Part shown: positions 8,695-16,446 of the stretch, one piece after another | Numbering within the stretch: position 1 is the first letter of the stretch | How the letters are laid out: each line of letters begins with the position of its first letter | Origin: UBA9464 sp003445095 | Lineage (GTDB): Bacteria; Verrucomicrobiota; Verrucomicrobiia; Limisphaerales; UBA9464 | Direction of reading: 5' to 3' | Length of the DNA: 18,452 nt | Assembly: GCA_035437945.1 (NCBI GenBank) | Contig: DAOMZG010000118.1 | Location: forward strand, 1-18,452 | The notes under the pieces: model-generated | Databases searched by the model: none | What the model was told of the DNA's origin: nothing | The model's input: only the letters and a program-made list of their open reading frames with translations | Translations under genes and position numbers: made by a program

Positions 8695-8709
8695 CACGAC
8701 CCCGTCGTG
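8695..8709. promoter_or_regulatory. Dyad in the divergent kinase/comF control region
   Basis: CACGAC and GTCGTG form a perfect 6-bp inverted repeat around a 3-base centre, in the 175-base gap between the divergent starts of the kinase (8668) and comF (8844). It lies 27 bases upstream of the kinase ATG and could be an operator or a 5'-leader hairpin. No confident -10/-35 pair is seen in the gap for either gene. Confidence 0.25.
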
Positions 8710-8843
8710 GGGAAAGCATCGGGTACCGGATTCCGTAGTACTCGCTATTTGTGGGCATAGACGTCGCGGGCCGCCTTACCGAGGCTGAGTCAGTCGGCCG
8801 CAGTGCTTTCGAAGCATCACCAAGGCCAACCCGAACCGATCGC

Positions 8844-9608
8844 ATGAGTTTTTACAGTCTCTGGCCCGCGGCCCGAACGGCCATCGAGTCCACCTTGGGG
8901 CTCGTGTATCCGAATGTGTGCCAGCTTTGCCAGGACGAGGAGGCCACGGCCGCAGAAGGGTACGTGGGTTCTAACTGTCGCCGGCAACTTAGATATCTCC
9001 AGCCACCCTATTGCCACCGGTGTGGGCTTCCTTTTCGGGGAGCGATCACCCAGGCCTTTGAATGCGCGAATTGTCAGGAAGTGGACTTCGCTTTCGAGTC
9101 AGTCCGGGCAGCCGTTTTGGCCGAAGGTGTGGCGCTCGAAGTGATTCACCGGTTCAAATATCAACAGGCAAGGTGGTTCGAACCATTCTTGAGCGATTTG
9201 TTGGTCGCGGCCGCGAAACCGGTCCTGACCGGTGCGGGATGGGATTTGCTCGTCCCGGTCCCTTTGCATCCCGTGAAGCAACGGCACCGGGAGTTCAATC
9301 AAGCTGAACGTTTGGCTCGCCATTTGGGTAAGGCGGCGCAGTTGCCGGTGCGCACTGATTTGGTCCGAAGAATAGAACCGACTTTGACTCAAACCCGGCT
9401 GTCGCGAGCCGCCCGAGCGGCGAACGTGCGCCGTGCCTTCCGGGGAGTCACCGGAAAACCCATCGAGGGAGCGGCGGTCGTTATCGTGGACGACGTCTTG
9501 ACTACCGGAGCGACGACCGACGCCGTGGCGCGCCAACTGCGTCGAATGGGCGCAGCGCGGGTGTGCGTTTGGGCGGTAGCTCGAGCCGTTCTCGATGGGG
9601 TGGCTTGA
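8844..9608 (+). CDS. comF: ComF family amidophosphoribosyltransferase-like protein
   Basis: Cytoplasmic 254-residue ComF-type protein, linked in other bacteria to DNA uptake during natural transformation. The N-terminal zinc-ribbon region has CxxC pairs at Cys26/Cys29, Cys57/Cys60 and Cys74/Cys77, with another Cys at 45. The phosphoribosyltransferase half carries LLVPVPLHPVKQRHREFNQA (135-154) and the PRPP-binding loop VVIVDDVLTTGAT (212-224). Length and layout are normal for the family. A longer in-frame start at 8751 exists, but it would overlap the divergent control region, and the ATG at 8844 gives the typical N-terminus just before the first Cys pair. No Shine-Dalgarno is clear. No other competence genes are in the window. 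It is a lone gene between a divergent kinase and a convergent VIT-VWA gene. Confidence 0.9.
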   Translation: MSFYSLWPAARTAIESTLGLVYPNVCQLCQDEEATAAEGYVGSNCRRQLRYLQPPYCHRCGLPFRGAITQAFECANCQEVDFAFESVRAAVLAEGVALEVIHRFKYQQARWFEPFLSDLLVAAAKPVLTGAGWDLLVPVPLHPVKQRHREFNQAERLARHLGKAAQLPVRTDLVRRIEPTLTQTRLSRAARAANVRRAFRGVTGKPIEGAAVVIVDDVLTTGATTDAVARQLRRMGAARVCVWAVARAVLDGVA

Positions 9609-9653
9609 AGCGAGCCCGACCACGCCAACCAGCGGCGTGTGGTCGGCCCCGCT
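9609..9653. terminator. Long hairpin in the comF / VIT-VWA convergent gap
   Basis: CCGACCAC (9616-9623) pairs with GTGGTCGG (9639-9646). GCC and GGC extend the stem inward past a 2-base bulge, and AGCG/CGCT (9609-9612 and 9650-9653) can pair outside it. The loop is about 7 bases. It starts immediately after the comF stop and lies between genes converging from both sides, so a bidirectional transcription stop is plausible. No T-run follows it on either strand. Its sequence is unrelated to the palindromes at 7751 and 16447. Confidence 0.5.
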
Positions 9654-9706
9654 CCGCGTCGCACCGTTGGTTCAGCGACCGTTCATTTCAGCGCAAATTG
9701 CGAGGC

Positions 9707-11968
9707 TTACCGTGCATTTTGACGAATTGTCTCCAGCCGATTGGCGAAAGGTCCCGTGGTGCCGAATAGCGAAGAAAGGCGCTGCGCAAATTCCTTGAGC
9801 TGGATGACCGGATCGGGGCCGACGTCGCGAGCTACCGCGGCGATCAGTTTCTTCAATCGCCTTTCAGCCAGACGGCGGCGTAGACCGGAAATACTGTCGA
9901 GCCACTCGGTGATTAAGGCCACGACTTGATCGGCCAATGGTGCTCGAAACATGGGATGATTGGCCCACGGAGGCGGGCGCAGCGGCGCCCGCAAATAATT
10001 GCTGGTTTCGGAACGATACGATTGGGTCGCAAACATACCCATTTCCGTGTCGCCGTCAGAATCCGTGAGGCCAGCCGTTGGAAGGTCGGCCAGCGGCCCT
10101 CCCCTGCCTGCCCGGCCACAGGCTCGCATCAAACACGTGCGCCGGTCCGAAGGATCGGCTATTCCCCACCCGGCCGGTTCCAGCGACGGCTGGTACACGT
10201 CCTTTGACGCGACCGCCACTCGCTCCACTTCGTCCCACGCTACAAACGCCGCGCCTTGGCAAACTAAGTTGAATTCTTTGGCGAGCGGCAGTGCGGCCAC
10301 CAAGTCGTGTCGGGATTCCAAGCTGCGGATCCGCCGGCGCGCCCAGAGTAGTGGCACGGCCGGGCTCGCCGTCTCCTGCACGATCAACCGGATCGACGTT
10401 TCCCGGCCCGACGGATCGCGTCCCACCCAAGTCTCGGGCAACATCGCGCGGCGCCCACGAATGACTGCCGACTCCGTTTGGCCGACGTACAAATCAGGCA
10501 ACGGACCATCCGCAGTCTCCCAACCGTCCGGGATTTGCAGGTCAGTCACGACGGGACTGGCCAGCAACGATCCCAAGCGGCCGACGGCGGCGGGGATGTC
10601 TTCGTCCGGACGGAGCATCACACAACTTCCCCGCTGTTGCCGCGCGATTTCAGTCAGCAGCGCGTCGTTTACCACCGTATCGATGCCAAAAGCGTGCAAA
10701 ACGAGGCGCGGGTGTGATCGCAACGCCTCCACGACAACCTGCTCATTGGCCACTTGTCCATCCGTGATCAGCACGAGGATTGGCTTGCGCCCCTTGCCAT
10801 TGGCTTCGACTTGGGTCACCACGTGTTGCAACGCCGGTAAAAGTTCCGTTCCTCCCTCGGTGCCCAATTGCACAATTCGATCGGTGGGCCACGCACGAGC
10901 AAACTCTGTCGCCGACTGAGGACGAGGGAGCAAATCGCGGAACCGGCTTTCGAAACAAGTCACTTGGACGCGGTCTCCTTCGCCGAGCCGTTTGAGCAAT
11001 CGATCCGACGCTTGGCAGGCCTTGACCCACTTAATGCCTTCCATACTTCCCGATCGGTCGAGCAGGAAATAGACGTCCAAGGGTTCGCGCCGGATGCCCA
11101 CCGACTCAACTGGAGCGCGCAACTCGACCAACGAGTACGTCCAACCATCACGAGGAGTCGTCCAAGCACGTGGGGAAAGGTTCAAGACAGTCGGCAATTC
11201 CCAGCCAAGGAGGAAATCTTGATCGGGAACCGCACCTTCTTGGTCCAATTCGACGCGTACTTGGTTGGTCTCAATAGTGGTGCGGAGTAGGTGCGATCGC
11301 GTCGTAGGGCCGCCAAAATCTGGGGGAGAGATTTTCAACACTCCGTCGATTGAGAGATAGGCGGCGTCGCGATGGAGAGCATCGATCCGCGGCGGCGAAA
11401 TCCGTGAGGCATCGGGAACTTGAGTAGTGTCGTCAACCACGCCGCGTCCCTGGTTGGCGCCCATCAATGGCCTGCCTGGGCAATAACGGATTCCCGGACA
11501 GAACGGAATTCGCAGCCGACGTTCGCGTCCCACCCGTTCGAGCGTTTGCACGTAGGCCAAGCGAACGACCACGAGATCTTCGGGCTGAACGTTGGCCAAA
11601 TTGAGGGTGAACAGATTGGCTCGCTCGCCTTCGAGCAATGCGGCGCGTTTCCCGGAGCGCCGGGCCTCATCGTAAAGCTCGCGTGCCTTTTGAAGTTCTT
11701 CGACCCGGGCGCTGATCACGCGGTCATTGACGTGGAATTCGCAACGATGGACCGCCGCTTCGGCTGGCAGAGGAAACGAGTACAGGCAGTCGAGCGCCTG
11801 GGCCGCGGTCTGATGATAGATTTGATCGAGTTCGACATGGGCGACTTCGCCCACAACCTCGAAGCGGACCTCAACCCCTTTGAGAGGGAGCGCGACTCGG
11901 GTGTTTTCGAGCCAGCCGATCAGCCCGTGTTCCGGGCTTCGGACGGCGATGAGTTCTGATTTTGGCAT
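9707..11968 (-). CDS. VIT and von Willebrand factor A domain protein
   Basis: A 753-residue protein with an N-terminal VIT (vault inter-alpha-trypsin) domain at about 5-145 and a VWA domain at about 295-460. The VIT domain shows HVELDQIYHQTA, ALDCLYSFPLP and ERANLFTLNLANVQPEDLVVVRLAYVQ. The metal-ion-dependent adhesion site is intact: DRSGSM (Asp304, Ser306, Ser308), Thr374 in GGTEL and Asp403 in LITDG. A C-terminal region of about 290 residues contains an Arg-rich helical segment (GLRRRLAERRLKKLI) near the end. There is no signal peptide or membrane helix, so it is probably cytoplasmic, unlike secreted inter-alpha-trypsin relatives. It follows the MerR-type regulator gene by 31 bases on the same strand and is probably its operon partner. 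VWA domains usually mediate metal-dependent protein contacts; the partner is unknown. Confidence 0.85.
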   Translation of the reverse strand: MPKSELIAVRSPEHGLIGWLENTRVALPLKGVEVRFEVVGEVAHVELDQIYHQTAAQALDCLYSFPLPAEAAVHRCEFHVNDRVISARVEELQKARELYDEARRSGKRAALLEGERANLFTLNLANVQPEDLVVVRLAYVQTLERVGRERRLRIPFCPGIRYCPGRPLMGANQGRGVVDDTTQVPDASRISPPRIDALHRDAAYLSIDGVLKISPPDFGGPTTRSHLLRTTIETNQVRVELDQEGAVPDQDFLLGWELPTVLNLSPRAWTTPRDGWTYSLVELRAPVESVGIRREPLDVYFLLDRSGSMEGIKWVKACQASDRLLKRLGEGDRVQVTCFESRFRDLLPRPQSATEFARAWPTDRIVQLGTEGGTELLPALQHVVTQVEANGKGRKPILVLITDGQVANEQVVVEALRSHPRLVLHAFGIDTVVNDALLTEIARQQRGSCVMLRPDEDIPAAVGRLGSLLASPVVTDLQIPDGWETADGPLPDLYVGQTESAVIRGRRAMLPETWVGRDPSGRETSIRLIVQETASPAVPLLWARRRIRSLESRHDLVAALPLAKEFNLVCQGAAFVAWDEVERVAVASKDVYQPSLEPAGWGIADPSDRRTCLMRACGRAGRGGPLADLPTAGLTDSDGDTEMGMFATQSYRSETSNYLRAPLRPPPWANHPMFRAPLADQVVALITEWLDSISGLRRRLAERRLKKLIAAVARDVGPDPVIQLKEFAQRLSSLFGTTGPFANRLETIRQNAR

Positions 11969-11999
11969 AGTAGTGATGATTTTGGAGTGTCAGACAAAA

Positions 12000-12545
12000 T
12001 TAGTGTTCAGGACCAGAAGCCGCGGGACTGGCGGAAGGATTACCCAGGATTGCCCGGATTTGTCGGAGCTGCTCGGCCGAAATGGGCGCACTGGACTTGG
12101 TCAGCAGTGCCACGTGCGAAGTCACCGGTAGGAGTTGCCACGCCTCGCCCGGAGTCAGTATCGCGGCCGAGGCGGAAGCCGCCCGCGTGGCTCTTGCCTC
12201 GGTGCGTCCGCGTTCCCGAATTTCGCGCAAGTCGGCGAGGGATCGACCGAATAACAGCTCGCGGATGCGTCGGAGGGGCAGCCCTTGCGCCTGAAGGAGC
12301 CGAATCGCGGTAATTTGCAGTAAGTGCCGTTCGGTGTAACCGCGGCCCCCGCCGGCAACGGGAGCGTCTAGCAAACCGACCGTGCGGTAAAACCGCAGGT
12401 TGCGTTCGTTCAGTGACTCTCCCACCTGACCGTTCGCCGGCGTGATGCCGGCCTTGGCACACCAAACATTGACCGCCTCCGCCAGTTCGCTGAGCGAATA
12501 CTCGGCAGACGGCGTGTCCTCTGGGAGAGGGGCGCGGGCTCGCAT
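12000..12545 (-). CDS. MerR-family transcriptional regulator (atypical)
   Basis: A 181-residue DNA-binding protein. The MerR-like winged helix-turn-helix is visible as YSLSELAEAVN (16-26), NLRFYRTVGLLDAP (49-62), GYTERHLLQITAIRLLQAQG (69-88) and LPLRRIRELL (89-98). It departs from the standard form: about 20 residues (WCAKAGITPANGQVGESLNE) sit between the first helix and the LRFY helix where usual MerR proteins have about five. The C-terminal part is short, with an Arg/Ala-rich helix and no Cys-rich metal-binding loop, so the effector is unknown. The ATG at 12545 was chosen over a TTG at 12551, because the promoter predicts transcription starting at that ATG. It is the first gene of a probable two-gene operon with the VIT-VWA protein. 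Confidence 0.8.
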   Translation of the reverse strand: MRARAPLPEDTPSAEYSLSELAEAVNVWCAKAGITPANGQVGESLNERNLRFYRTVGLLDAPVAGGGRGYTERHLLQITAIRLLQAQGLPLRRIRELLFGRSLADLREIRERGRTEARATRAASASAAILTPGEAWQLLPVTSHVALLTKSSAPISAEQLRQIRAILGNPSASPAASGPEH

Positions 12546-12551
12546 GTCCAA

Positions 12552-12579
12552 AGAATACAGTTAACAGTGTTACTGTCAA
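12552..12579 (-). promoter_or_regulatory. Promoter with spacer operator for the MerR / VIT-VWA unit
   Basis: On the minus strand TTGACA (12574-12579, perfect -35) and TATTCT (12552-12557, near-consensus -10) are 16 bases apart. The spacer holds a dyad, TAACA-G-TGTTA at 12562-12572, flanked by ACAGT and CTGT that extend the symmetry imperfectly. A dyad between -35 and -10 is where MerR-type regulators bind. The expected transcription start, about 7 bases past the -10, falls on the ATG at 12545, so the mRNA may be leaderless. Autoregulation by the MerR protein is inferred. Confidence 0.65.
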
Positions 12580-12628
12580 ATTGGTGCGGAATGGACAGCG
12601 CCCTCCCGGATTCGTAGCGTCCCCGTCC

Positions 12629-13621
12629 ATGAACAGTCGTTTGCCGTCAATGGTTGGACTGGCGCTAGGGGCATCGGCGTTGCTGAGCCTGATCGGCCAC
12701 GGTCAGAGCCTTCCAGTCGGGACGCCGGTCACCGGAATGGCTGCCGTCGTCAACGACCACGTGATTACTTTCCAGGAGATCCAATTGTCCGCGCGGCGCG
12801 CCATGGAGGCGGCGGTGCGTCAATCCCGGATGCGGGAAGATCAATTACGCCAGCGAGAGCGAGAGATCCTTCGGGACAGTTTGGAGCAGTTGATCGATCG
12901 GCAATTGATCCTCGATGAGTTCACCACCGCCGGTTACAACCTCCCCGACAGCATCATCAACGACGTCGTTCAGGATCAAATCCGGACGGAATTCGGCGAC
13001 CGAGTGACGTTGATGAAGACACTCCGGAAGATGGGCCAGACCTACGAAAGCTTCCGCGAGGAGCAGCGTGAGGCGTTCATCATTCACAGCATGACCCTCA
13101 AAAATGTGAATCAGAACGTGTTCATCTCGCCCCGCAAGATCGAGCTCTATTACGAGGCAAATACCAATAAGTTCCACCAGGATGAACAGGCCAAGATTCG
13201 CATGATCGTGATTGATAAATCTAAGCATGCCGCCGGTGAACCGGTTAAAATGGGTGAGGAGATTGTGAAGCGCTTAGGGGAGGGCGAAGATTTCGCCAAA
13301 CTGGCCGACGAGTTCTCCGACGACGCGCGCCGATTTAAAGGGGGCGAACGAGGTTGGATCGAAGACAAGGATTCCGATCTTCGGAAAGAATTGCGGGAGT
13401 TTGTCTTCAAAGCTCAGCCCGGGGAGGTGAGCCCGGTAAAAGATCTCGAAGGCGCGGTCTTTGTGATCAAGGTCGAAGAACGCAAGCCGGCAGGGATGCG
13501 GTCTCTCAGTGACGTCCGCACGGAAATCGAACAGACGCTCAAGACAGCCGAGTTAGAACGCCTACGCAAACAGTGGATCGCCAAGCTTCGAAAGAAGTCC
13601 TTCATTCGATACTTCAACTGA
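12629..13621 (+). CDS. SurA-like periplasmic peptidyl-prolyl isomerase
   Basis: A 330-residue protein with a signal peptide (hydrophobic core about 8-22), a SurA-type N-terminal chaperone region (about 34-180) and one parvulin rotamase domain (about 187-284, including FAKLADEFSDD and GGERGWIEDKD). It probably assists folding of outer-membrane proteins in the periplasm by cis-trans isomerisation of proline bonds. E. coli SurA has two parvulin domains; single-domain forms are common elsewhere. The ATG at 12629 was chosen because it places the signal peptide at the N-terminus; an upstream TTG start at 12581 would bury it. It diverges from the MerR gene, and pdxA begins 15 bases after its stop, keeping the surA-pdxA order known from E. 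coli. Confidence 0.85.
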   Translation: MNSRLPSMVGLALGASALLSLIGHGQSLPVGTPVTGMAAVVNDHVITFQEIQLSARRAMEAAVRQSRMREDQLRQREREILRDSLEQLIDRQLILDEFTTAGYNLPDSIINDVVQDQIRTEFGDRVTLMKTLRKMGQTYESFREEQREAFIIHSMTLKNVNQNVFISPRKIELYYEANTNKFHQDEQAKIRMIVIDKSKHAAGEPVKMGEEIVKRLGEGEDFAKLADEFSDDARRFKGGERGWIEDKDSDLRKELREFVFKAQPGEVSPVKDLEGAVFVIKVEERKPAGMRSLSDVRTEIEQTLKTAELERLRKQWIAKLRKKSFIRYFN

Positions 13622-13636
13622 GTGAGAGCCCCGAGC

Positions 13637-14641
13637 ATGCGGGCTATCGGGATCACGTTGGGCGATGTCACCGGCATTGGCCCGGAGGTCATTTTTAAGG
13701 CTCTGAGTGATCGACCTGATCCCACTGCAGCCTACGTGGTGATCGGCGATTCCCAACTCATTCATGGGACCGCGGTGAAATATGGGGTGGCCGGAGCCAT
13801 TCCTCAGTGGCCGGGGCGGCTGAACGCTAACCCAGGGATCTGGCAACTGAATCCCGCCGAAACGGAGCTGCCGTCGGAACTACCGGCCGGCGCGCCCGAA
13901 GCAGCCGAGGCCGCGCTGGTGTGGCTCGGAGCCGGCGTTGAACTGAGCCTGGCGGGCGAGCTCGGTGGCATCGTTACTGGCCCAGTGAACAAAGAGGCCA
14001 TTTTGAGGGTTGGCGTGCCCTTCATTGGCCAGACTGAATTCGTTACCGAACGGGCAGGCTCACCACCGACTGGGATGTTGTTGCTGGGAACCGATGACCG
14101 TGGACGCTGGCTGCGCGTGTTACTCGCCACAACTCATTTGCCGCTGTCCAGAGTACCAACGGCAATTACTCGCGTCGGACTGGATCAGACCTTGGCCCTG
14201 GCCGAACGCGCCTGTGCCGAGTTGGGTCTGCTGCAGCGACGGATTGGAGTTTGCGGGTTGAATCCACACGCGGGTGAAGGTGGATACTTAGGACGCGAAG
14301 AAATCGAAATCATTCGCCCGGCGGTCGAGGCGGCTCAGCGGCGAAATCCGGAGATTCGCGGGCCGTGGGCGGCTGACACCTTGTTTCATCAGGCACTGCG
14401 AGGTGACTACGACCTGGTGGTCGCGATGTATCACGATCAGGGGTTGGCTCCGTTGAAACTGGTCGCTTTCGACACGGGCGTGAACTGGACGGTCGGATTG
14501 CCGTTTGTGCGGACTTCGCCGGACCACGGAACGGCTTATGAAATTGCGGGCCGAGGTCTCGCCCAGCCCAGCAGTATGCGCGCGGCTATCCAACTCGCCT
14601 TGGACTTGGTGAAACGAAGAAGCGATTCGGGCCTGCCCTAG
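13637..14641 (+). CDS. pdxA: 4-hydroxythreonine-4-phosphate dehydrogenase
   Basis: Cytoplasmic enzyme of the DXP-dependent pyridoxal 5'-phosphate pathway. It oxidises 4-phosphohydroxy-L-threonine with NAD, giving after decarboxylation the amino-ketone condensed by PdxJ. The 334-residue length is normal. The metal-binding histidines are present as His167 (ATTHLPLS), His211 (NPHAGEGG) and His266 (MYHDQGLAPLK), almost the same numbering as E. coli. Other family blocks are GITLGDVTGIGPEV (5-18), TGPVNKEAI (114-122) and RTSPDHGTAYEIAG (292-305). A GTG directly after the upstream stop (13622) would add five residues; the ATG at 13637 matches the family start better. It is probably co-transcribed with the SurA-like gene. 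The ksgA gene that follows this pair in E. coli is absent here. Confidence 0.95.
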   Translation: MRAIGITLGDVTGIGPEVIFKALSDRPDPTAAYVVIGDSQLIHGTAVKYGVAGAIPQWPGRLNANPGIWQLNPAETELPSELPAGAPEAAEAALVWLGAGVELSLAGELGGIVTGPVNKEAILRVGVPFIGQTEFVTERAGSPPTGMLLLGTDDRGRWLRVLLATTHLPLSRVPTAITRVGLDQTLALAERACAELGLLQRRIGVCGLNPHAGEGGYLGREEIEIIRPAVEAAQRRNPEIRGPWAADTLFHQALRGDYDLVVAMYHDQGLAPLKLVAFDTGVNWTVGLPFVRTSPDHGTAYEIAGRGLAQPSSMRAAIQLALDLVKRRSDSGLP

Positions 14642-14779
14642 GACCAAAGGAGTATGCGCCCACGTTCGACCCACTCCACAAAAAGTGTCGAGACCCCCCC
14701 GCTGGTTGCTCTCCGAATCGCTGTAAAGTGGAAGAATCCCTTTCCCCCAGCCCGGTTGCAGGGCAGATTGGGCCGTCGG

Positions 14780-14856
14780 CGGGACGTAGCTCAGCCCGGT
14801 AGAGCACTTGGTTTGGGACCAAGACGTCGCAGGTTCAAATCCTGTCGTCCCGACCA
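14780..14856 (+). tRNA. tRNA-Pro (anticodon TGG)
   Basis: A complete 77-base cloverleaf. The acceptor arms CGGGACG (14780-14786) and CGTCCCG (14846-14852) pair fully, followed by discriminator A and an encoded CCA (14854-14856). The D-stem is GCTC/GAGC. The anticodon stem CTTGG/CCAAG closes a 7-base loop with TGG at 14814-14816. The T-arm is GCAGG TTCAAAT CCTGT, with the standard TTC. It lies alone in the 295-base gap between pdxA and the MBL-fold gene. A GC-rich possible hairpin (14864-14886) follows it but lacks a T-tract. Confidence 0.97.
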
Positions 14857-14936
14857 CTTTTCCCCCGCTCTCCAGTCTCTCGCGGGTCGAACCGCCTTTT
14901 GACACGCCCCCGACACACGCCAGCCTCCCCGCGGTC

Positions 14937-15719
14937 ATGGCATTCGCATTTCGATTTCTCGGAACCGGAACGTCGCAAGGCGTGCCGGTCATCGGCCGCG
15001 AATATCCGCCCGAATTCCTCGCCAATCCCCGCAATCACCGACTCCGGCCGTCCATCTACGTCGAGTCGCCCGGTGCGAAGCTGGTTGTCGACACGACCCC
15101 CGATTTCCGAACCCAGATGCTTCGCGAAGGTTTGGGATACTTGGATGCCGTCCTGATTACCCACGCGCATGCCGATCACATCATGGGACTCGATGATTGC
15201 CGGCGAGTGTGTGATCTCCGAGGCGGGCCACTCCCTCTCTACGGCAGCGCGGATACGATGGAAGCTCTCAAGCGAATCTACGTCTACGCCTTCGACGGTC
15301 GGCCGATCCCGCGGGGATACTTTCACCCCGATCCTCAAGTGATCACCGGACCGTTTGCCGTGGGTGATCTCGAAATCATGCCTTTGCTTCTGCCGCACGG
15401 TCGGATTGAGACGCTGGGTTTTCTCTTCCAGCAAGCGGGACGAAGACGCCTTGCTTATCTGAGCGATTGTAAGGAAGTGCCCGACGACGTGGTTCGCCGA
15501 ATTCAGGGCACCGACGTCGTCGTCCTGGATGCTCTACGGAAGCAACCGCATTGGACTCACATGTGTCTCGATGAAGCATTGACCGCGGCCCGCCGCATCG
15601 GTGCGGAACAAACTTGGCTCACGCATTTGACCCACGACTACGATCATGATCGTGACGCAGCGGAGCTGCCTCTCGGGGTCGGGCTCGCGTACGACGGATT
15701 GCGGGTAGAAATGTCATGA
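14937..15719 (+). CDS. MBL-fold metallo-hydrolase (PhnP-like)
   Basis: A 260-residue metallo-beta-lactamase-fold hydrolase with the metal-binding motif THAHADHIMGLDD (His76, His78, Asp80, His81). Further ligands are likely in LLPHGRIETLGF, AYLSDCKE and the C-terminal LTHLTHDYDHD. The start MAFAFRFLGTGTSQGVPVIG matches the PhnP/cyclic phosphodiesterase-like branch, whose known members hydrolyse phosphodiesters such as phosphoribosyl 1,2-cyclic phosphate. In that branch a structural-zinc Cys cluster usually follows GVPxxGC; here the stretch reads REYPPEFLANPRNHR and has no Cys. The ATG at 14937 was chosen because it gives the family N-terminus; the longer frame runs into the tRNA. Its last 4 bases overlap the start of the acyltransferase gene, suggesting translational coupling. 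The substrate is unknown. Confidence 0.85.
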   Translation: MAFAFRFLGTGTSQGVPVIGREYPPEFLANPRNHRLRPSIYVESPGAKLVVDTTPDFRTQMLREGLGYLDAVLITHAHADHIMGLDDCRRVCDLRGGPLPLYGSADTMEALKRIYVYAFDGRPIPRGYFHPDPQVITGPFAVGDLEIMPLLLPHGRIETLGFLFQQAGRRRLAYLSDCKEVPDDVVRRIQGTDVVVLDALRKQPHWTHMCLDEALTAARRIGAEQTWLTHLTHDYDHDRDAAELPLGVGLAYDGLRVEMS

Positions 15720-16405
15720 ACGTCTCCGCTGCCTGGGAACAAGCCGCTCGGCCCACGCCTTTTTATCGGGGTTGCCGCTGGGTAGTGCGCTGTTGGGCAA
15801 AGGCCTATTTGCAGTGGCGGGTGTTACATCCAGACCGGGTTCCTCCGCTCGGTCCGGTGATTCTTGCGGCCAACCATGTCTCATTGGGAGATCCGCCGTT
15901 GATTGGTTCGGCAGTACCGCGAGCCGTGAATTTCCTCGCTCGAGAATCTCTTTTTCACTCGCCGTTGTTCGGGCGGCTCATCGGATCGTTGAATGCCTTT
16001 CCGGTGGATCGCGATGGGGGCGGTCCCGGCGGATTGCGCACCGTCCTGGCGCGGCTCGAAGCGGGAGGTGCAGTGCTTCTTTTTCCGGAAGGAACCCGGT
16101 CATCCACTGGTGAACTTCAAGAGGCCCGGAGTGGCATCGGCTTGGTGGTGATGCGCACGGAGGCACCTGTCATTCCTATCCGGGTGTTCGGACTTTACGA
16201 AGCTTGGGGCCGGCACCGACGGTTCCCACGACCGCATCCGATCGTCATCAAGTTCGGCGCACCAATGAAGTTCGACTGCCTCCGTGCCGAGATGGCGACT
16301 GCAGGTAAAACGCGTGTGAAAGCCATCTATCAACAAGTGAGCGAGGAAATCATGGACGCGATTAGCGGACTCCAGCCGGCGATGGACGTAACTGAGTTTC
16401 CGTGA
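15716..16405 (+). CDS. PlsC-type 1-acylglycerol-3-phosphate acyltransferase
   Basis: A 229-residue membrane-associated acyltransferase. The catalytic HX4D motif is NHVSLGDP (His54, Asp59), and the glycerophosphate-binding motif is FPEGTRS (123-129). Downstream, APVIPIRVFG is the usual fourth block. PlsC enzymes acylate lysophosphatidic acid to phosphatidic acid in phospholipid synthesis; a role with other lysolipids or lipids is possible. An N-terminal hydrophobic segment is short and interrupted by charges, so attachment may be peripheral. The ATG overlaps the TGA of the MBL-fold gene (ATGA at 15716-15719), which indicates co-translation. The gene runs into a convergent gap with the second palindromic repeat. 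Confidence 0.88.
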   Translation: MNVSAAWEQAARPTPFYRGCRWVVRCWAKAYLQWRVLHPDRVPPLGPVILAANHVSLGDPPLIGSAVPRAVNFLARESLFHSPLFGRLIGSLNAFPVDRDGGGPGGLRTVLARLEAGGAVLLFPEGTRSSTGELQEARSGIGLVVMRTEAPVIPIRVFGLYEAWGRHRRFPRPHPIVIKFGAPMKFDCLRAEMATAGKTRVKAIYQQVSEEIMDAISGLQPAMDVTEFP

Positions 16406-16446
16406 ACCAAGGCCGGAGCATCTGACGGCGCATTCAAATCGCCCTG

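Noticed and set aside
14780..14856. tRNA-Pro as an integration site for a genomic island
   Set aside because: No integrase and no direct repeat of the tRNA 3' end is seen nearby; the downstream genes are ordinary housekeeping types.
14864..14886. GC-rich possible hairpin after tRNA-Pro as a terminator
   Set aside because: Only a 5-bp stem with a 13-base loop and no T-tract; too weak to call.
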